Shown: positions 10,456 through 21,772 of the stretch, piece after piece
How the letters are laid out: each line of letters opens with the position of its first letter
Position numbering within the stretch: position 1 is the first letter of the stretch
DNA from: Liriodendron chinense
Lineage: Eukaryota; Streptophyta; Magnoliopsida; Magnoliales; Magnoliaceae
Assembly: GCA_003013855.2 (NCBI GenBank)
Contig: PVNU02002855.1
Location: 84,934-148,933, forward strand
Direction: 5' to 3'
Length of the DNA stretch: 64,000 nucleotides
Notes under the pieces: generated by a model
What the model saw: the letters and a program-made list of their open reading frames with translations, nothing else
The model's database searches: none
What the model was told of the DNA's origin: nothing
Made by a program: the position numbers and the translations under genes

Positions 10456-10607
10456 GGACTAAGCTCTTCCGGACGATGCACCTTTCCTGATGCATCAGGA
10501 CTCTGTAGCTTTTTTAGAAGACCCAAAGACGCTCGAGTAGAATTGTTAGGTGAGAACAACCCTACCTTCCTCTTACTAAAAGTTGCGCCAAAAAGGAACT
10601 GGCCAAT
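10456..10607. repeat. Dispersed repeat R2, copy 2
   Basis: About 152 bp, the partner of 7671-7826, with the same 14-bp palindrome. Both copies end at ...GGCCAAT and are followed immediately by a MITE, but the two MITEs are of different subfamilies. Confidence 0.7.
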
Positions 10608-10627
10608 CGACCCCCCCGTGATGATCC

Positions 10628-11084
10628 TTACCCTTACCGTAGGGCCACTTTGATGATATGTTGTATATCCACTCCGTCCATTCGTTTTTACAGCCCATTT
10701 TAGGACTTGAGCCTAAAGATTAAGCACATACAAATCTCAAGTGGACCATACCACAAGAAACAGTGATGATTGAACGCTCACCATTAAAAACTTCCCAAGG
10801 CCCATTGTAAGCCGATCTGTAATGTTTATTTATCATCCAATCTGTTGATAATGTAAAACAGAACTGGATGAATAGAAAATACAAAGATTAGCTTCATCCA
10901 AAACTTTTGTGGCCTACAAAAAGCATTTAGTGGTTATTCATGACTTTTTTCCATTGGTGTGGTCCACCCAAGATTTGGATCTGCTTAAGTTTTAGTTTAA
11001 CGTCCTTAAATGAGCTGATAAACCGGATGGACGGCATGGATATGAAGCACATTCATTAAGGTGGGCCCCACACGGTAAGGGTAA
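10628..11084. mobile_element. Complete MITE, 457 bp, TTACCCTTACCGT inverted repeats
   Basis: TTACCCTTACCGT at 10628-10640 is the exact inverse of ACGGTAAGGGTAA at 11072-11084. The interior is the full palindromic family order with TGTTTATTTATCATCCAATC in the middle. It is non-coding. Confidence 0.8.
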
Positions 11085-11733
11085 CACCCACTAAGCTGGG
11101 TAACAGCTAATCCTCTCTCATGATCCAGACTGTTCATCTAGATGGGCCTGCCATAGATGGTCTCCATGGAGAAATCTTGCATCAATGATCCATTCTGGTT
11201 CTGAAAAACATTTTTCAACTCTTGTTTGTATTGCACACGACGATGGTACCTTCTGGATAAACGGTCTGGATCATAGCCTGGTGAGGCAGAAGGGGTGAAG
11301 ATGAGTGGACCAGCCTGAGTTTTCAGTCTCGGATAGGGTCAAAGGATGGGCCTACGGATAAATGCACAGATCTCATACACGTGTGGTTGATATTGTCCAA
11401 TTTTTACATCCAACAGGTACACCCCACCACACGTACACCACCCAAAAACCGCAATTTTATGTGGGGCCCACCTGATGTATGCATGGCTAGATTTTGGTTT
11501 CGACTGATCATCATGGTAGGGTAAACCTGTTGGACGGGTTGGATATGGTACATGCACAACGTGGGTGCACATTACATGTTGCCCGGAGAGGATAGGTACT
11601 ACCAGAGTAGCACGTTACCCGGACCGTGGGGCCCACCTTAATCTATGGGTTGTATATTCACGCGGCCCATTAGCTTTTGCATATCATTTTAGGGCAGCGT
11701 CCAAATCTCGAGTGATCACTTGGCAGGGGATTT
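11085..11733. other. Gene-free spacer with MITE scraps
   Basis: Pieces such as GTGGGGCCCACCTGATGTATG (11462) and GTGGGGCCCACCTTAATC (11627) mark broken MITE ends. No coding region. Confidence 0.5.
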
Positions 11734-12171
11734 AACTCTGTGGAGCCCACCGTGATTTATGTATTTTATCCACTCCGTCCATCCATCTTAACAGATAATT
11801 TTAAGTATGGTTCCAAAAAACGAAGCATATCAGAGTCTAAAGTGGACCACACCACAGGAAAAGTGTGAACTGAATGTCTACCATTTAAAAATTCTCTGAG
11901 GACACAGAAGTTTTGGATCAAGCTGATATTTGTGTTTTCACTTCATCCATGTCCATATGATCTTAGGAACGGGTTGGATGACAAATAAACATCACTGTGG
12001 GGTCTGGGAAGGTTTCAACGGTGGAAATCATTATTCCCACTGTTTTATGCGGCATGGTCCACTCGCGATTTGGATATGCTTAAATTTTGGGCTCAACCTC
12101 TAAAATGATATGGAAAAACATATAGATGGAATAGATAAAGCACATACATTCTAGGTGGGCCCAACAGAGTT
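11734..12171. mobile_element. MITE, 438 bp
   Basis: AACTCTGTGGAGCCCACC at the left is inversely matched, with two mismatches, by GGTGGGCCCAACAGAGTT at the right. The interior holds AAGTTTTGGATCAAGCTGAT and a centre with CAAATAAACATCACTGTGGG. Confidence 0.75.
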
Positions 12172-12479
12172 TACTCTGCACGATAAGAGCGTGTGGGGTA
12201 ACTCCGCACGCAATCCGATTTCCAAAAGTTTAGAAATTTCCGACTGTAAAGCTCTCTTTTGACCATTATTCACAGCTAAACCTCTAATAGTTTTGTTCTC
12301 CAAAGTAAACTTCACTTGTACGGATGGGACATTTTCAGACCGAAATACCCCTGTTGTTAGGATTTATTCCTACCTCTCAAAAAACTTAATTTTTCTTCCT
12401 TTTTTTCTCTTTCATATCCAAAACTCTTCTTTTTTTTCCTTTTTTTTCTTTCATCTGTAGCAAAGAAAGCATCATCTCT
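12172..12479. other. AT-rich stretch upstream of the MULE leader
   Basis: Pyrimidine-rich tracts (TTTTTCTTCCTTTTTTTCTC) and no coding region. It may contain the MULE left terminus and promoter; I could not find a matching right terminus. Confidence 0.35.
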
Positions 12480-12570
12480 TTAGTTTTGAGATCGGTTTTC
12501 ACTCCAGAGCACTAAGGAGTTATTTCTTCAACTCGTGTTTCATTAGAAATGAGGCTGTGGTGTGGACCAG
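12480..12570 (+). other. Putative non-coding first exon of the MULE gene
   Basis: A strong donor, GACCAG|GTAAGAAC, sits at 12570/12571. A clean acceptor, TTTCTTTACAG, sits four bases before the MULE ATG (17425-17426). I infer a 5'UTR exon and an intron of about 4.86 kb, or about 0.74 kb before the Tekay insertion. The start of the exon is a guess. Confidence 0.4.
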
Positions 12571-12739
12571 GTAAGAACGAAGAATGTGAAATTTTTTTCT
12601 CAACGAATGCGTTTTTTTTTTTAATATTCAAGTAGGATCTTTGTTTTATCGCAATGTGTTTTTGCAATAATTGATCTCGTTGAATTTCAACTAAGTATAT
12701 TGATATTTCAAAGAGCACAGTGTAAATGTTAGGACATTC

Positions 12740-13200
12740 GAAGATTCGTGATAGCTGTGCTCTTTGAATTGTTGTGCTCTTTGAATTTTATATTGTGCTC
12801 TTTGAATTTTACAGTGTGATCTTTGAATCTTACACAGTGTTATTTAAATTGATGTGCTCTTCGAATTTTACAGTGTGCTCTTCGAATTTTAGACTGTGCT
12901 ATTTAAATTGATGTGCTTTTTGAATTTTACACTGTGCTCTTTGAATTATACACTTTGCATAGTTGAATTTTACACTTTGCACTTTGAAATGTTGTGCTCT
13001 TTGAATTTTACACTGTGCACTATGAATTGATGTGCTCTTTGAATTTTACATGAGACACTTTGAATTGCTGTGCTCTTACTATTTGAATTTTACACTATGT
13101 ACTTTGAATTGCTGTGCTCTTTGAATTTTACACTCTTTAAAATTTATTTTAAAGGTGTGCTCTTTAAATTTTACAACGTGCTATTTGAGTTTTAAAAGAT
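12740..13200. repeat. Degenerate tandem array GTGCTCTTTGAATTTTACACT
   Basis: About 18-20 imperfect ~22-bp units (GTGCTCTTTGAATTTTACAC, GTGCTCTTTGAATTGAT and similar). Two or three more units lie at 17355-17400, on the far side of the Tekay element. The array was therefore one block in the MULE intron before the insertion. Confidence 0.85.
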
Positions 13201-13232
13201 GCACGAGTAATCGTTGAAATTGTAACAAAACT

Positions 13233-13237
13233 ATTGT
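13233..13237. repeat. Left target-site duplication ATTGT
   Basis: ATTGT directly precedes TGTAAGAACC and is repeated at 17352-17356 directly after ...GGGCGTGACA. Confidence 0.65.
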
Positions 13238-15578
13238 TGTAAGAACCTGAAGTCATATAAGTCATTACATACACTTGTGAGCACATAAACCCATGACTTG
13301 TAAGGCATAGACACACCGTAGTATTCGTCTTTTAGTTAGTGGGTTTGTTTGAATTTCGAGGACGAAATTTTGTATAAGGGTGGTAGAATGTAATACCCCA
13401 AAAATTTAGTACACGAGTAGATACACGAGTGTTATAGTTCACACGTTAGAATTTAAATTTTAGGCCGCGTCGTTCATACGCATACACACACGTCACACTT
13501 TTATACGTATTCTAACACTTTTAAGACTTTAAAAACTTAGTGTACTTAGTTAAGTCAATAGACGGATCGTTAGAATGATCTATCATTGCTAGGTAGGAAT
13601 ATATAACCGTCCACCTCGATTTTGAACAAGCCGATCATAGTAAACTAAACCCCTTGATCTCCATAGCCGCTCATACACAAATCAATTTAACATTCTGATC
13701 CGTTCATCTTGTTTATCATACATTGACATGTTTAACCTACCGTCAAAACTGTGATCTGATGAAATTTCATGAGTAGACAAGTCATTAAAGTCTAACGGTA
13801 TATATGTCTCATCAATAGGCCACCCAAAGACCATATTAGGAATATCAGTTTAAGAAACTGACCGTACAATAACTTATACTTGTGTTTAAGAACATAAACA
13901 TCTAATTAGAAAAAAAATTGGCCTCTCATATAACCATCCATCGAATTCGTATCCGCTAATTGGGTCACCCAAATAACAAACCGAACCGATCATTTCGAAG
14001 ATCATAGGATATATACTAAGGCTACCGGTTAAATTTTCTATTGGATATGTACAAATGTCACTTTGGATCACCTAGTGTGATGGATCACTAAAAAGGCATC
14101 TTGGTCATCTGTAAGAAATCAAGGTATAAAGAGTGTGAAAAATGACAGGCCTTGGGGAAGTTTCACCGAAAAATGATGGTGTATACGATTGGTACAGGTG
14201 TTGGAAGTCAATACTAAAGGAAAGGGCAGAATTGGAATTATATGAATATATACACTAGTAATATGTTAAAATTTCACGTAAGGTTTTAACGGTGAGGGTG
14301 AAGCACACTAACTCTCATCATTTGACCCACATGATTATCGGATCTAGATCATTTTTTATCTTATGTCTAAAGTAATCATGCTACACCAGATGAGCGGAGC
14401 AAATTTTCGTTACAAGCATCATGGTGGGACCCACGTACACTACTACACAAGATTCGACCGGTCAACACGTGTTGACCGCATATTACAAAGACGCACAACA
14501 TCTTCTTCGTTGCCCGCTGCGACAGCGGCGTCCGCTGTTGGTTTGCACCAGCCACGCCGTTCGTCTGTGGGCCCCGCATTTAAAATCCAACCCGTCCAAT
14601 CGATCCCTCTCCCCCACGCATAGAGTCCCCTTGAATATCTTCCACATCATCGTCTATCCGATCTTCTTCAAATCACCGTCCAAACCAAAAGCGGCCAAGA
14701 TCCTGGCCATTACTGTGCATGGTAGCCTGGGAACTGCTCTGTTAGGGTCGTGTGGACCCCACCTAGGTCTCTAACGTCTCACTTAAGGTTTGTTTCACAA
14801 GAAACGAAAAGTGGAGTCCTTCTCCAACTCAAACTCCACCATCATTTTTAAATATAATAATTTCTGGAAATCACTTTCATACAAAACTTTATATATGAGT
14901 TCTAGGACACAGTTTAACCGTACATGTCGAATTCCAACCGTCCGATCATCCTACAAATGCCCTAATCAGAAATCGAGTCATAAGTGGCCCACCTTAACTC
15001 GGATCTGTCTTATTTTTCTTGTCAACGATTAATTTTATGTTGGAAACGTATTGGACGGATAAAATGGTCCAGATCCACCTAAAGTGGACCCCACTTGTGA
15101 GGACATCATGTAGTATCCCGTGTACGTGCGACGCACGTTACAAGTAAAGAAAAGGAAGAAGCTTATGTCCGTCTTCTCCAGGGACGCTGCAACAATAGCG
15201 TTGCCGCTGCCACCATGCATGGTTCACGCTGTCCATCCGGTGGGCCCCATATACAAAATCCAAGACGTCCATCCTGTCCATACGCATCTCCTCCCAGGTC
15301 CGTAGAAACCGTTTGGCCATTCGTCAACCCAGTAGCCCACTCCAAACTGTTATTTCCAACCAATGTAAACCAAGATTCGTCAAGATCCAAGTCCCTGATT
15401 CGCATGGACTTCCCAAATCTTGTATGTAAGATCATGTGGACCCCATCGAGATTCCCAACGGCTCCAATGCGTAAGAACCTTCCAGAATAAGTAATTCCTT
15501 CTCCAACTTGGATTGAATCCAAGATTTCTTCCACTCGAAGAAACACCCCTATGACTTGCTATGCAAGACACCCATGCC

Positions 15579-15618
15579 TATAAGAATCCTACTACCCAAG
15601 AGGATCAAGCAGATACGA

Positions 15619-15658
<40 letters not shown>
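15579..15658 (+). promoter_or_regulatory. Possible LTR core promoter
   Basis: TATAAGA at 15579-15585 is followed about 40 bp later by a (GA)18 tract (15623-15658), a layout like many plant leaders. Weak evidence. Confidence 0.3.
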
Positions 15659-15660
<2 letters not shown>

Positions 15661-16569
15661 TTATAGGGGAGGAGAGAGAGAATTCGTCTGGGAAGGAAGA
15701 GAGTGGCGTGCTGATGTGCTCATCCCCTTGCTGTTGTTGTTGAGGCCTTGCCCAGGCCAGGAAAGGAAGAAGAAGAAAGGAAGAAAAGGAAAGAAAGAAG
15801 AAGGAAGGAGAAAGAAGAAGGAAGGAGAAAGAAGAAGAAGAAGAAGAAAGGGAAGAAAACATGATTTTCTGCCGAGTTAACTCAGCGAGTCAAATCACCG
15901 AGCCAACCCAAATTTGAATTTGGTTTCCCTTAGACTTGAAGTATTCCATATCCTGTGAGTGATTCATCTCATGTAACTTTCTTCGTTAATTTTTCTATAG
16001 TGTTCTCCTCTGTTTACGTTCAATTTATAAAGTCTCATTCTCTAGTTAAGATTTTAGGCATGCTTTTACGCTTTCTTCCGTGTCATGGAATCCTAGGTAA
16101 GGGATCCATCCATCTCCTATCTCTGTATCCTTGAAAGTTCTCATGTCAATAATTATCTTTTTTTTATTGATTTTTCCAAGTTTTCCTTTTTAATGAACAT
16201 GTAAGAATTCTACGACAATTCGATTTAGGATTTCTTACATATGATGTCACCAACATATAACCCTAAAAACACGTAGTATTCTCAAGATTCCACGTAACAT
16301 TATTCTTAAATTTACTGATCGACAACAACTTAAGTTTAAATAATATGTAATACATAACTCTTGGAACAACCTTAGTTAAGCGTCAACGCACTAAACCTTA
16401 CGCAATGATCTTCTCAAATCCCTTGATCAATAATGACTAAAATTAGATAGAGAATTAATTATCTGAATGAAAATAATACATGCATGGTGTGATTGGACTT
16501 GAGTTGATATGCATTGTATGCTTGAAGAGTGCTTCCATAACTCATGACATACATACATTTATACACTGC

Positions 16570-16860
16570 GACAGAACAGGAGCATGGTTGATTTGACTCC
16601 TGGCGTGCATGGTTGATTTGCCGCCTCGCTGTACCGGTTAGGTGAGTATGGTTGATTTGCGACAGGTTCCTAATGTTCAGTGGCAACGAATTCTGGTCGT
16701 TTCACTTATTGAGCATGGTTGATTTACTCGGTTGGATCAGTGGTGCATGGTTGATTTGCCTACTAGCATGCATGGTTGATTTGCCGCCTCGCTGTACCGG
16801 TTAGGTGAGCATGGTTGATTTGCGACAGGTTCCTAATGTTCAGTGGCAGCGAGTTTCTAG
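16570..16860. repeat. GGTTGATTTGC repeat cluster in the LTR
   Basis: Seven to eight copies of GCATGGTTGATTTG. An 86-bp block (GCCGCCTCGCTGTACCGG ... GTTCAGTGGCA) occurs twice, near 16619 and 16783, almost identical. No known function. Confidence 0.8.
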
Positions 16861-17351
16861 ACGTTTGTTGCTCTCACACGTATCATAACATACATAACAT
16901 CATGATAATCAGGTTCCATTTATAATAAATCATAAAATGTATTAATCATCACATCCTCTTATATTTCACACAATTCTATCCATTGATGATTCGCATCCTA
17001 TCTCTTATTAACTGGAATATTACATGTGATGGAAATGACCTCACCGGGCTTTTAGCTCACCAAAATCAATACAGTTCTTGCAGGTTCACAGGAAGAAAAA
17101 GACATAGACGGAGCAGAGTACTCAGAGGGTCACATATCACACGAGCGTCGAATATAATCGATTTATTTTAGTTTTGTAAAATTTAATGTAATAAGACATT
17201 AGTGGAAATGAAACTTTATATTTGGAATTTATTTTAGTTATACGATGTGTGGAATGGAATTTCAAGGAATCTATGCTCGAATTTTCAATTCACACCCTGG
17301 AACTCGGGCTTTGGGTTGTTGTACTCGGGTTCCGAATTTCAGGGCGTGACA

Positions 17352-17356
17352 ATTGT
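17352..17356. repeat. Right target-site duplication ATTGT
   Basis: Pairs with 13233-13237 and restores the tandem GTACTCTTTGAATTTT array of the MULE intron. Confidence 0.65.
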
Positions 17357-17429
17357 ACTCTTTGAATTTTAAAAGAGTACTATTTGAAATTTGAAAGAGA
17401 ACTAATTTCATTGTGTTTCTTTACAGATA

Positions 17430-19499
17430 ATGGCTACTAAAATCATCGTATGCTCTTATGGTGGGGACTTAATATGTGAAAACAATTCATACACGTATAA
17501 GAGTGGAAAATCGAAAAGTTTTGCTTTAAGTGTCAACACTACATATGATGATCTTCTATCTAAAATCTACAAGATCATTAAGACTACACCGAATGATCAT
17601 GATATTAATATGAAAGTAATATACCTATGCTTAAACCAATCAATCACTCCATCTGAAATTGAAGACGACGAAGATGTGCTAGTGTTCTTGGCAGCACAAT
17701 CGGAGCATCCGAATATATACATGCTTTTAATAATAGAGACAGTGCGGCGCATTAATGAGACCATTCACGAAGACCTTGTTGGGTGTAGTGGCGTTGAACA
17801 TAATGTCGATATTCAACATAATGCCCTTGCGATGACAAATCTGTGTGAAGAACATTGCGTTAATTGGGCAGCTGACCTTAGCTTGAAAAGTGAATATATG
17901 GTATCACCTTCGCCTATAAAAGTACATGTGACATCATCGTCATTTTTCCTACAAGCGAAAATGTGCCTTCATCATCACCTTCGCTTACAAAAGCATATGT
18001 GGAGTCATCATCACCTTCTCATATAAGAGTACATGTGACTTCGTCTATACCATCACTTAGAAGAGTACATGTGTCTACATCCTCATCTTCACCTACAAGA
18101 GGACATGTGTATTCATCATCACCGTTACGTACAATAGGACATTTGCCTTCATCACCCGAGCCGCTTCAAACATCAAACTTCATGGATGTTGAATTTAATG
18201 TGCCTTTCGAAGATGAAGCATTCGTCAATGCGGATTTGTCACAATATAATAGGATCGCTGAATGAGTCGAATGAGATAGTTGTTGGTCAAACGTTTAAGG
18301 ACAAGAGATGGTGCCAGTGTGTGTTGAGCCAATTTGCCATAAAAAATCACTTCCAATATCAGGTCCTGTACTTATCAATGAAGACATTTACAGTGGTGTG
18401 TTTCGAAGATAATTGTGAATGGAGGGTCCATGCATCTAGGGTAAATGATGCCAGAATATTCAAGATTCAAACTTACACGTCCAAACACACATGTGGAATG
18501 TCATGGATACAGAGTGATCATCGGCAAGCAAGTAGTAAGTTAGCTAGTGATTTGGTTATTAGTCGTATTAAACAACGCATGTGATTAAGCCCGAAAGACA
18601 TTATATTGGCTATGCATGAGAAATATCATATTCTTATCAGCTACAAGAGGCATGGCGGGCCAATCAAGCGCGTAATGAGATCTTACGAAGACTCTTACAA
18701 TGAACTCCTGGCCTATTTGCATGAGCTGTGGAGGGCCAACCTAGGAACAGTGACTGCCGTGCTTGTTAACTCACAGACAAGTAGGTTCGAGAGATGTTTT
18801 GTTGCTTTCGGACAGTGCGTAAGAATTTTTCAAATTTATCTGAGAAGGGTGTTGGCAATCGATGCGACTCACGTAAAAGGTAAATACAAGGGTATTCTAT
18901 TTGTTGCTACAACCCTGGATGGTAATAATCAAATTGTACCAATAACATTTGGTATCGGGGAATCAGAAAACAATAACAGTTGGAAATGGTTCATTGACAA
19001 CCTCAATTTTACATTAGGGTATCTTCTAGGACTTGTGATATTATCAGACTGACATAAAGGTTTAATAAAAGAAGTCTCCGAAGTCTTCCAATATGCAACA
19101 CATGGCTACTGTGCCTATCATATTTATAGAAACTTAGTTGACACATTTAAAGACAACTCATTGGAAACATTATATTGGCAAGCTGTAAAGACATGCAGAA
19201 AGGCTAAATTTGAAAACATAATGCACAATATTAAAATGGCAAACCCTCCAGTATTTGCATGGTTGATAGAAATAGGATACGAAAGATGGGCATCTTCACA
19301 TTTTATAGGAAAAAAGATTCAACTTTGTGACTACGAACATATCAGAGTGTGTTAATGCTTTGTTGAAGGAAGCAAGAGAGTACCCTGTGACTAGACTGAT
19401 AGAGACGGTCAGATTAAAGATCCAAGAAATGTTCTATAAGAAAAGTGAACGTGCAACAACATTGTTAGAACTAGAGAATGAACATTCTCCGGAATGTAG
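17430..19499 (+). pseudogene. MULE (MuDR-type) transposase, decayed and truncated
   Basis: The first ATG (17430) follows a good 3' splice site. The product begins with the PB1-like N-terminus common in plant MULEs (about 17430-17730). It continues through an S-rich linker, the MuDR domain (FKDKRWCQCVLSQFAIKNHF, about 18295-18500) and the MULE catalytic domain with AIDATHVKGKYKG (about 18860) and LSD (about 19045). Defects visible by eye: reading-frame changes near 17975, 18250 and in the A-run near 19310, and in-frame stops at 18582-18584 and 19049-19051. The C-terminus with the SWIM zinc finger is absent because repeat X begins at 19500. Intact MULE transposases cut and paste long-TIR elements; this one cannot. 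No TIRs were identified. Confidence 0.85.
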
Positions 19500-19739
19500 T
19501 GTTTTGCTGATCTGGGGTTCTGAATATAGAAACATTCGTAGACAATCACAAGCATTCACCAAAGTACACAAGAGAAAAGATATCGCAAGGCGAATTTTAT
19601 TCCAGAGATTCTGAGATCTTGTACATTCCAGGCCGTGATCTGGCACGAGCCCTTAATTACATCGAATGATCGATGACCCTTGATTAAAAGGCAAAAGACT
19701 AGTCAGCGGGGACTATGGTCTCAGAGTTCATTGGTCACG

Positions 19740-19855
19740 GAGACCTGTGTTTTGGTGGTCGCGGAGACCTGTATTTGTATGGTCGCGGAGACCTGTGTTT
19801 GTATGGTCGCGGAGACCTGTGTTTGGATGGTCGCGGGGACCTGTGTTTGTTATAG
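19740..19855. repeat. Short tandem repeat GGTCGCGGAGACCTGTGTTTG
   Basis: Five imperfect units of about 24 bp inside family X copy 1. Copy 2 lacks the expansion (one trace near 53590), so it arose after the copies diverged. Confidence 0.8.
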
Positions 19856-20447
19856 ACTGATCCACCTTTGTGCGAGTCGGATGTCTATGTCCCATGTTTT
19901 GACCGGAGATCCGGGCTGAGACTGTCAGGGTTTATGGCTGAGATGGACGACTCTGGGCCCACGCCTGTCAGTGTAGGGACAGGTGACCTCGGGAAGTCCA
20001 TTCTACAGTTGTGTGTACCTGCGCAGCTCAACCAGCGGATGCCGTTTGGATGGGTAGGGCATCGACTGTTCTTGGAATATCAGTTTCTAACAGATTGTGT
20101 GTGATAGTTCAGAACTCTCCTGGTGTGGTTTATTGTATTAACCATAGTCCCCTTTGCTTAGTCCAGACCTGGATTCGGGTCATATTATGATAGTATACGT
20201 AATGATGATGCATCAGTATGATTCTGGGCGCCGGCGGCCTCTTTTCGGGAGAATTGTTCCATTCAGCTCGTTGGGTCGGATCGGACTCCGAAGGCTTGTG
20301 TTCTGCTCATTGGGTAGCCCGGATGGGTCGTTTGACTGCTCCATCGCGTTCGGAACGCTCGAAATACCCAAAATAGGCTCAAACGGGGCTTTAAAATGTT
20401 ATCAAATGAGGATTTAAGGGTGCTGGAACGAACGTGCAAAGTGCTGA

Positions 20448-20745
20448 TTTTTGCGATCCGCTGGCCTGATTTTATTGATGCGCTGGGGCCAGTGCGTCTA
20501 TAAATGATTTTTATGATGCGCTGGGTAATTTTGTGCCGTGCTGGAGCCAGTGCGTCCATAAAATGTAATTTCCTGATGCGCTGGGCTATTTTGCGACGCG
20601 TTGGGGCCAGTGCGTCCTAAAATTGTAATTTCCTGATGCGCTGGGCTGTTTTGCGACGCGCTGGGGCCAGTGCGTCCTTAAATTGTAATTTCCTGATGCG
20701 CTGGGCTATTTTGCGACGCGCTGGGGCCAGTGCGTCCTAAAATAC
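20448..20745. repeat. 60-bp tandem repeats, GATGCGCTGGGCTATTTTGC
   Basis: Units begin at about 20513, 20573, 20633 and 20693 (CCTGATGCGCTGGGC...GCGACGCGCTGGGGCCAGTGCGTCC). The last three are nearly identical. Confidence 0.85.
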
Positions 20746-21162
20746 CACGATTAATGGTTTACGTAATCCGCCGGGGATTTTCCTGATGCGCTGGGTCACT
20801 TTTATGATGCGCTGGGACCGGCGCATCGGAAAAAGATGACTTAGTCATTCCTCCAGACCTGGTATAATCGGAGGTGCGATTTCCGGCGAGGGGTTCCGGC
20901 GGTCGGAGAAGGATTCCGGCGATCGGAAAAGGTTTTCCGGCGACGAGGTCCTCTCTCTTTCTTGCTGAATCATGCAAATGAGGTGGTGGGCGGGGTATTT
21001 ATAGGTATCGTTGTCCAATAAGCGGTCGACACGTGTAGCGCGTCGAGAAAATGAGTCAGCGCGTCGATAAATGCGCTCGGCGGGTCGCGAAATGATCGGA
21101 GTTCAGAAGTTGGTTTACAGGACACGCCAGCTGCCAGCGCATCCTGAAATTAACTGATTTTT

Positions 21163-21480
21163 GGATGCGCTGGGTGAATTTTTGGATGCGCTGGGGCCAG
21201 TGCGTTCATAAATTCATTTTTTGGATGCGCTGGGCGCAGTGCGTCATAAATTCATTTTTTGGATGCGCTGGACGCAGTGCGCCCTTAAATGCATTTTTTG
21301 GATGCGCTGGACGCAGTGCGTCCATAAATTCATTTTTTGGATGCGCTGGGCGCAGTGCGTCCATAAATTCATTTTTTGGATGCGCTGGACGCAGTGCGCC
21401 CTTAAATGCATTTTTTGGATGCGCTGGGTGCAGTGCGCCCTTAAATTCATTTTTTGGATGCGCTGGACGTATTCGTGTCC
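21163..21480. repeat. 39-bp tandem repeats, TTTTTTGGATGCGCTGG
   Basis: Starts of GGATGCG at 21163, 21184, 21223, 21261, 21300, 21339, 21378, 21417 and 21456: seven near-regular 38-39 bp steps. Each unit contains GCGCTGG(G/A)CGCAGTGCG. Because 39 is divisible by three, all frames stay open and give spurious repetitive ORFs. Confidence 0.9.
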
Positions 21481-21772
21481 TACAAACTTGGGTTTTGCAA
21501 ATTGGGGGATTTGCGGGGTCCGCCTCGCGATGAATGCCGATGCACTGCTCCTATTTCTTCATAATTGAGGTATCCCCCCAATTTTGGACAGTTTTGGTCA
21601 TGATGACCGGCGGGGTCCACCACTAGCCCAATTTCTCATTTTTTTTGTTAAGTCTGATATGTGTTGCGATTTTTGCCAAGATTTCTGATGCACTGCCCCT
21701 AAATCCAGTGATGGAGCAGATTGTACACTTGTGATCCCTGTTTTAAGGATCCTGACTTTTGGGACCCCAACA

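Larger units (their letters stand above)
13238..17351 (+). mobile_element. Truncated Ty3 Tekay/Del-like retrotransposon (3' LTR plus stub)
   Basis: A 151-bp internal stub (13238-13388) contains GAATTTCGAGGACGAAATTT and the polypurine region GGGTGGTAGAA, both typical of the 3' end of Tekay/Del pol (from memory). It is followed by one 3963-bp LTR running from TGTAATACCCC to GGGCGTGACA. The 5' LTR and nearly all internal sequence are missing, yet a 5-bp duplication ATTGT flanks the remnant. I infer a deletion between sequence near the left LTR start and the end of pol. It lies inside the 5'UTR intron of the MULE gene in the same orientation. Confidence 0.75.
13389..17351 (+). repeat. Tekay-like LTR, 3963 bp
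   Basis: TG...CA ends. Inside are MITE-like words (GGTGGGACCCACGTACAC near 14424), a TATA-like element followed by a GA tract (15579-15658), A/G-rich sequence (15770-15860) and GGTTGATTTGC repeats (16570-16850). No long ORF in it looks coding. Multi-kilobase LTRs are normal for this lineage. Confidence 0.7.
19500..21772. mobile_element. Repeat family X, copy 1 (LTR-like, 2.27 kb)
   Basis: Homologous over its length to 53151-55365. Shared blocks include GATATCGCAAGGCGAATTTTA, AGATTCTGAGATCTT, GGATGCCGTTTGGATGG and GCTCGAAATACCCAAAATAG. Both copies start TGTTTTG. This one ends GGGACCCCAACA and copy 2 ends GGGACCCTAATA, so a TG...CA element such as a solo LTR is plausible. No target duplication is clear. 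It interrupts the MULE coding region. Confidence 0.6.

Noticed and set aside
12740..13200. Regular direct repeats that might suggest a CRISPR-like array
   Set aside because: Units are adjacent and degenerate with no unique spacers, in a plant intron.
15163..15546. 127-residue minus ORF in the Tekay LTR
   Set aside because: No recognisable domain, inside an LTR, overlapping equally long ORFs in other frames.
21165..21568. Repetitive ORFs reading FFGCAGRSA / FWMRWTQCVHK on both strands
   Set aside because: Artefact of a 39-bp (13-codon) tandem repeat that keeps all frames open.
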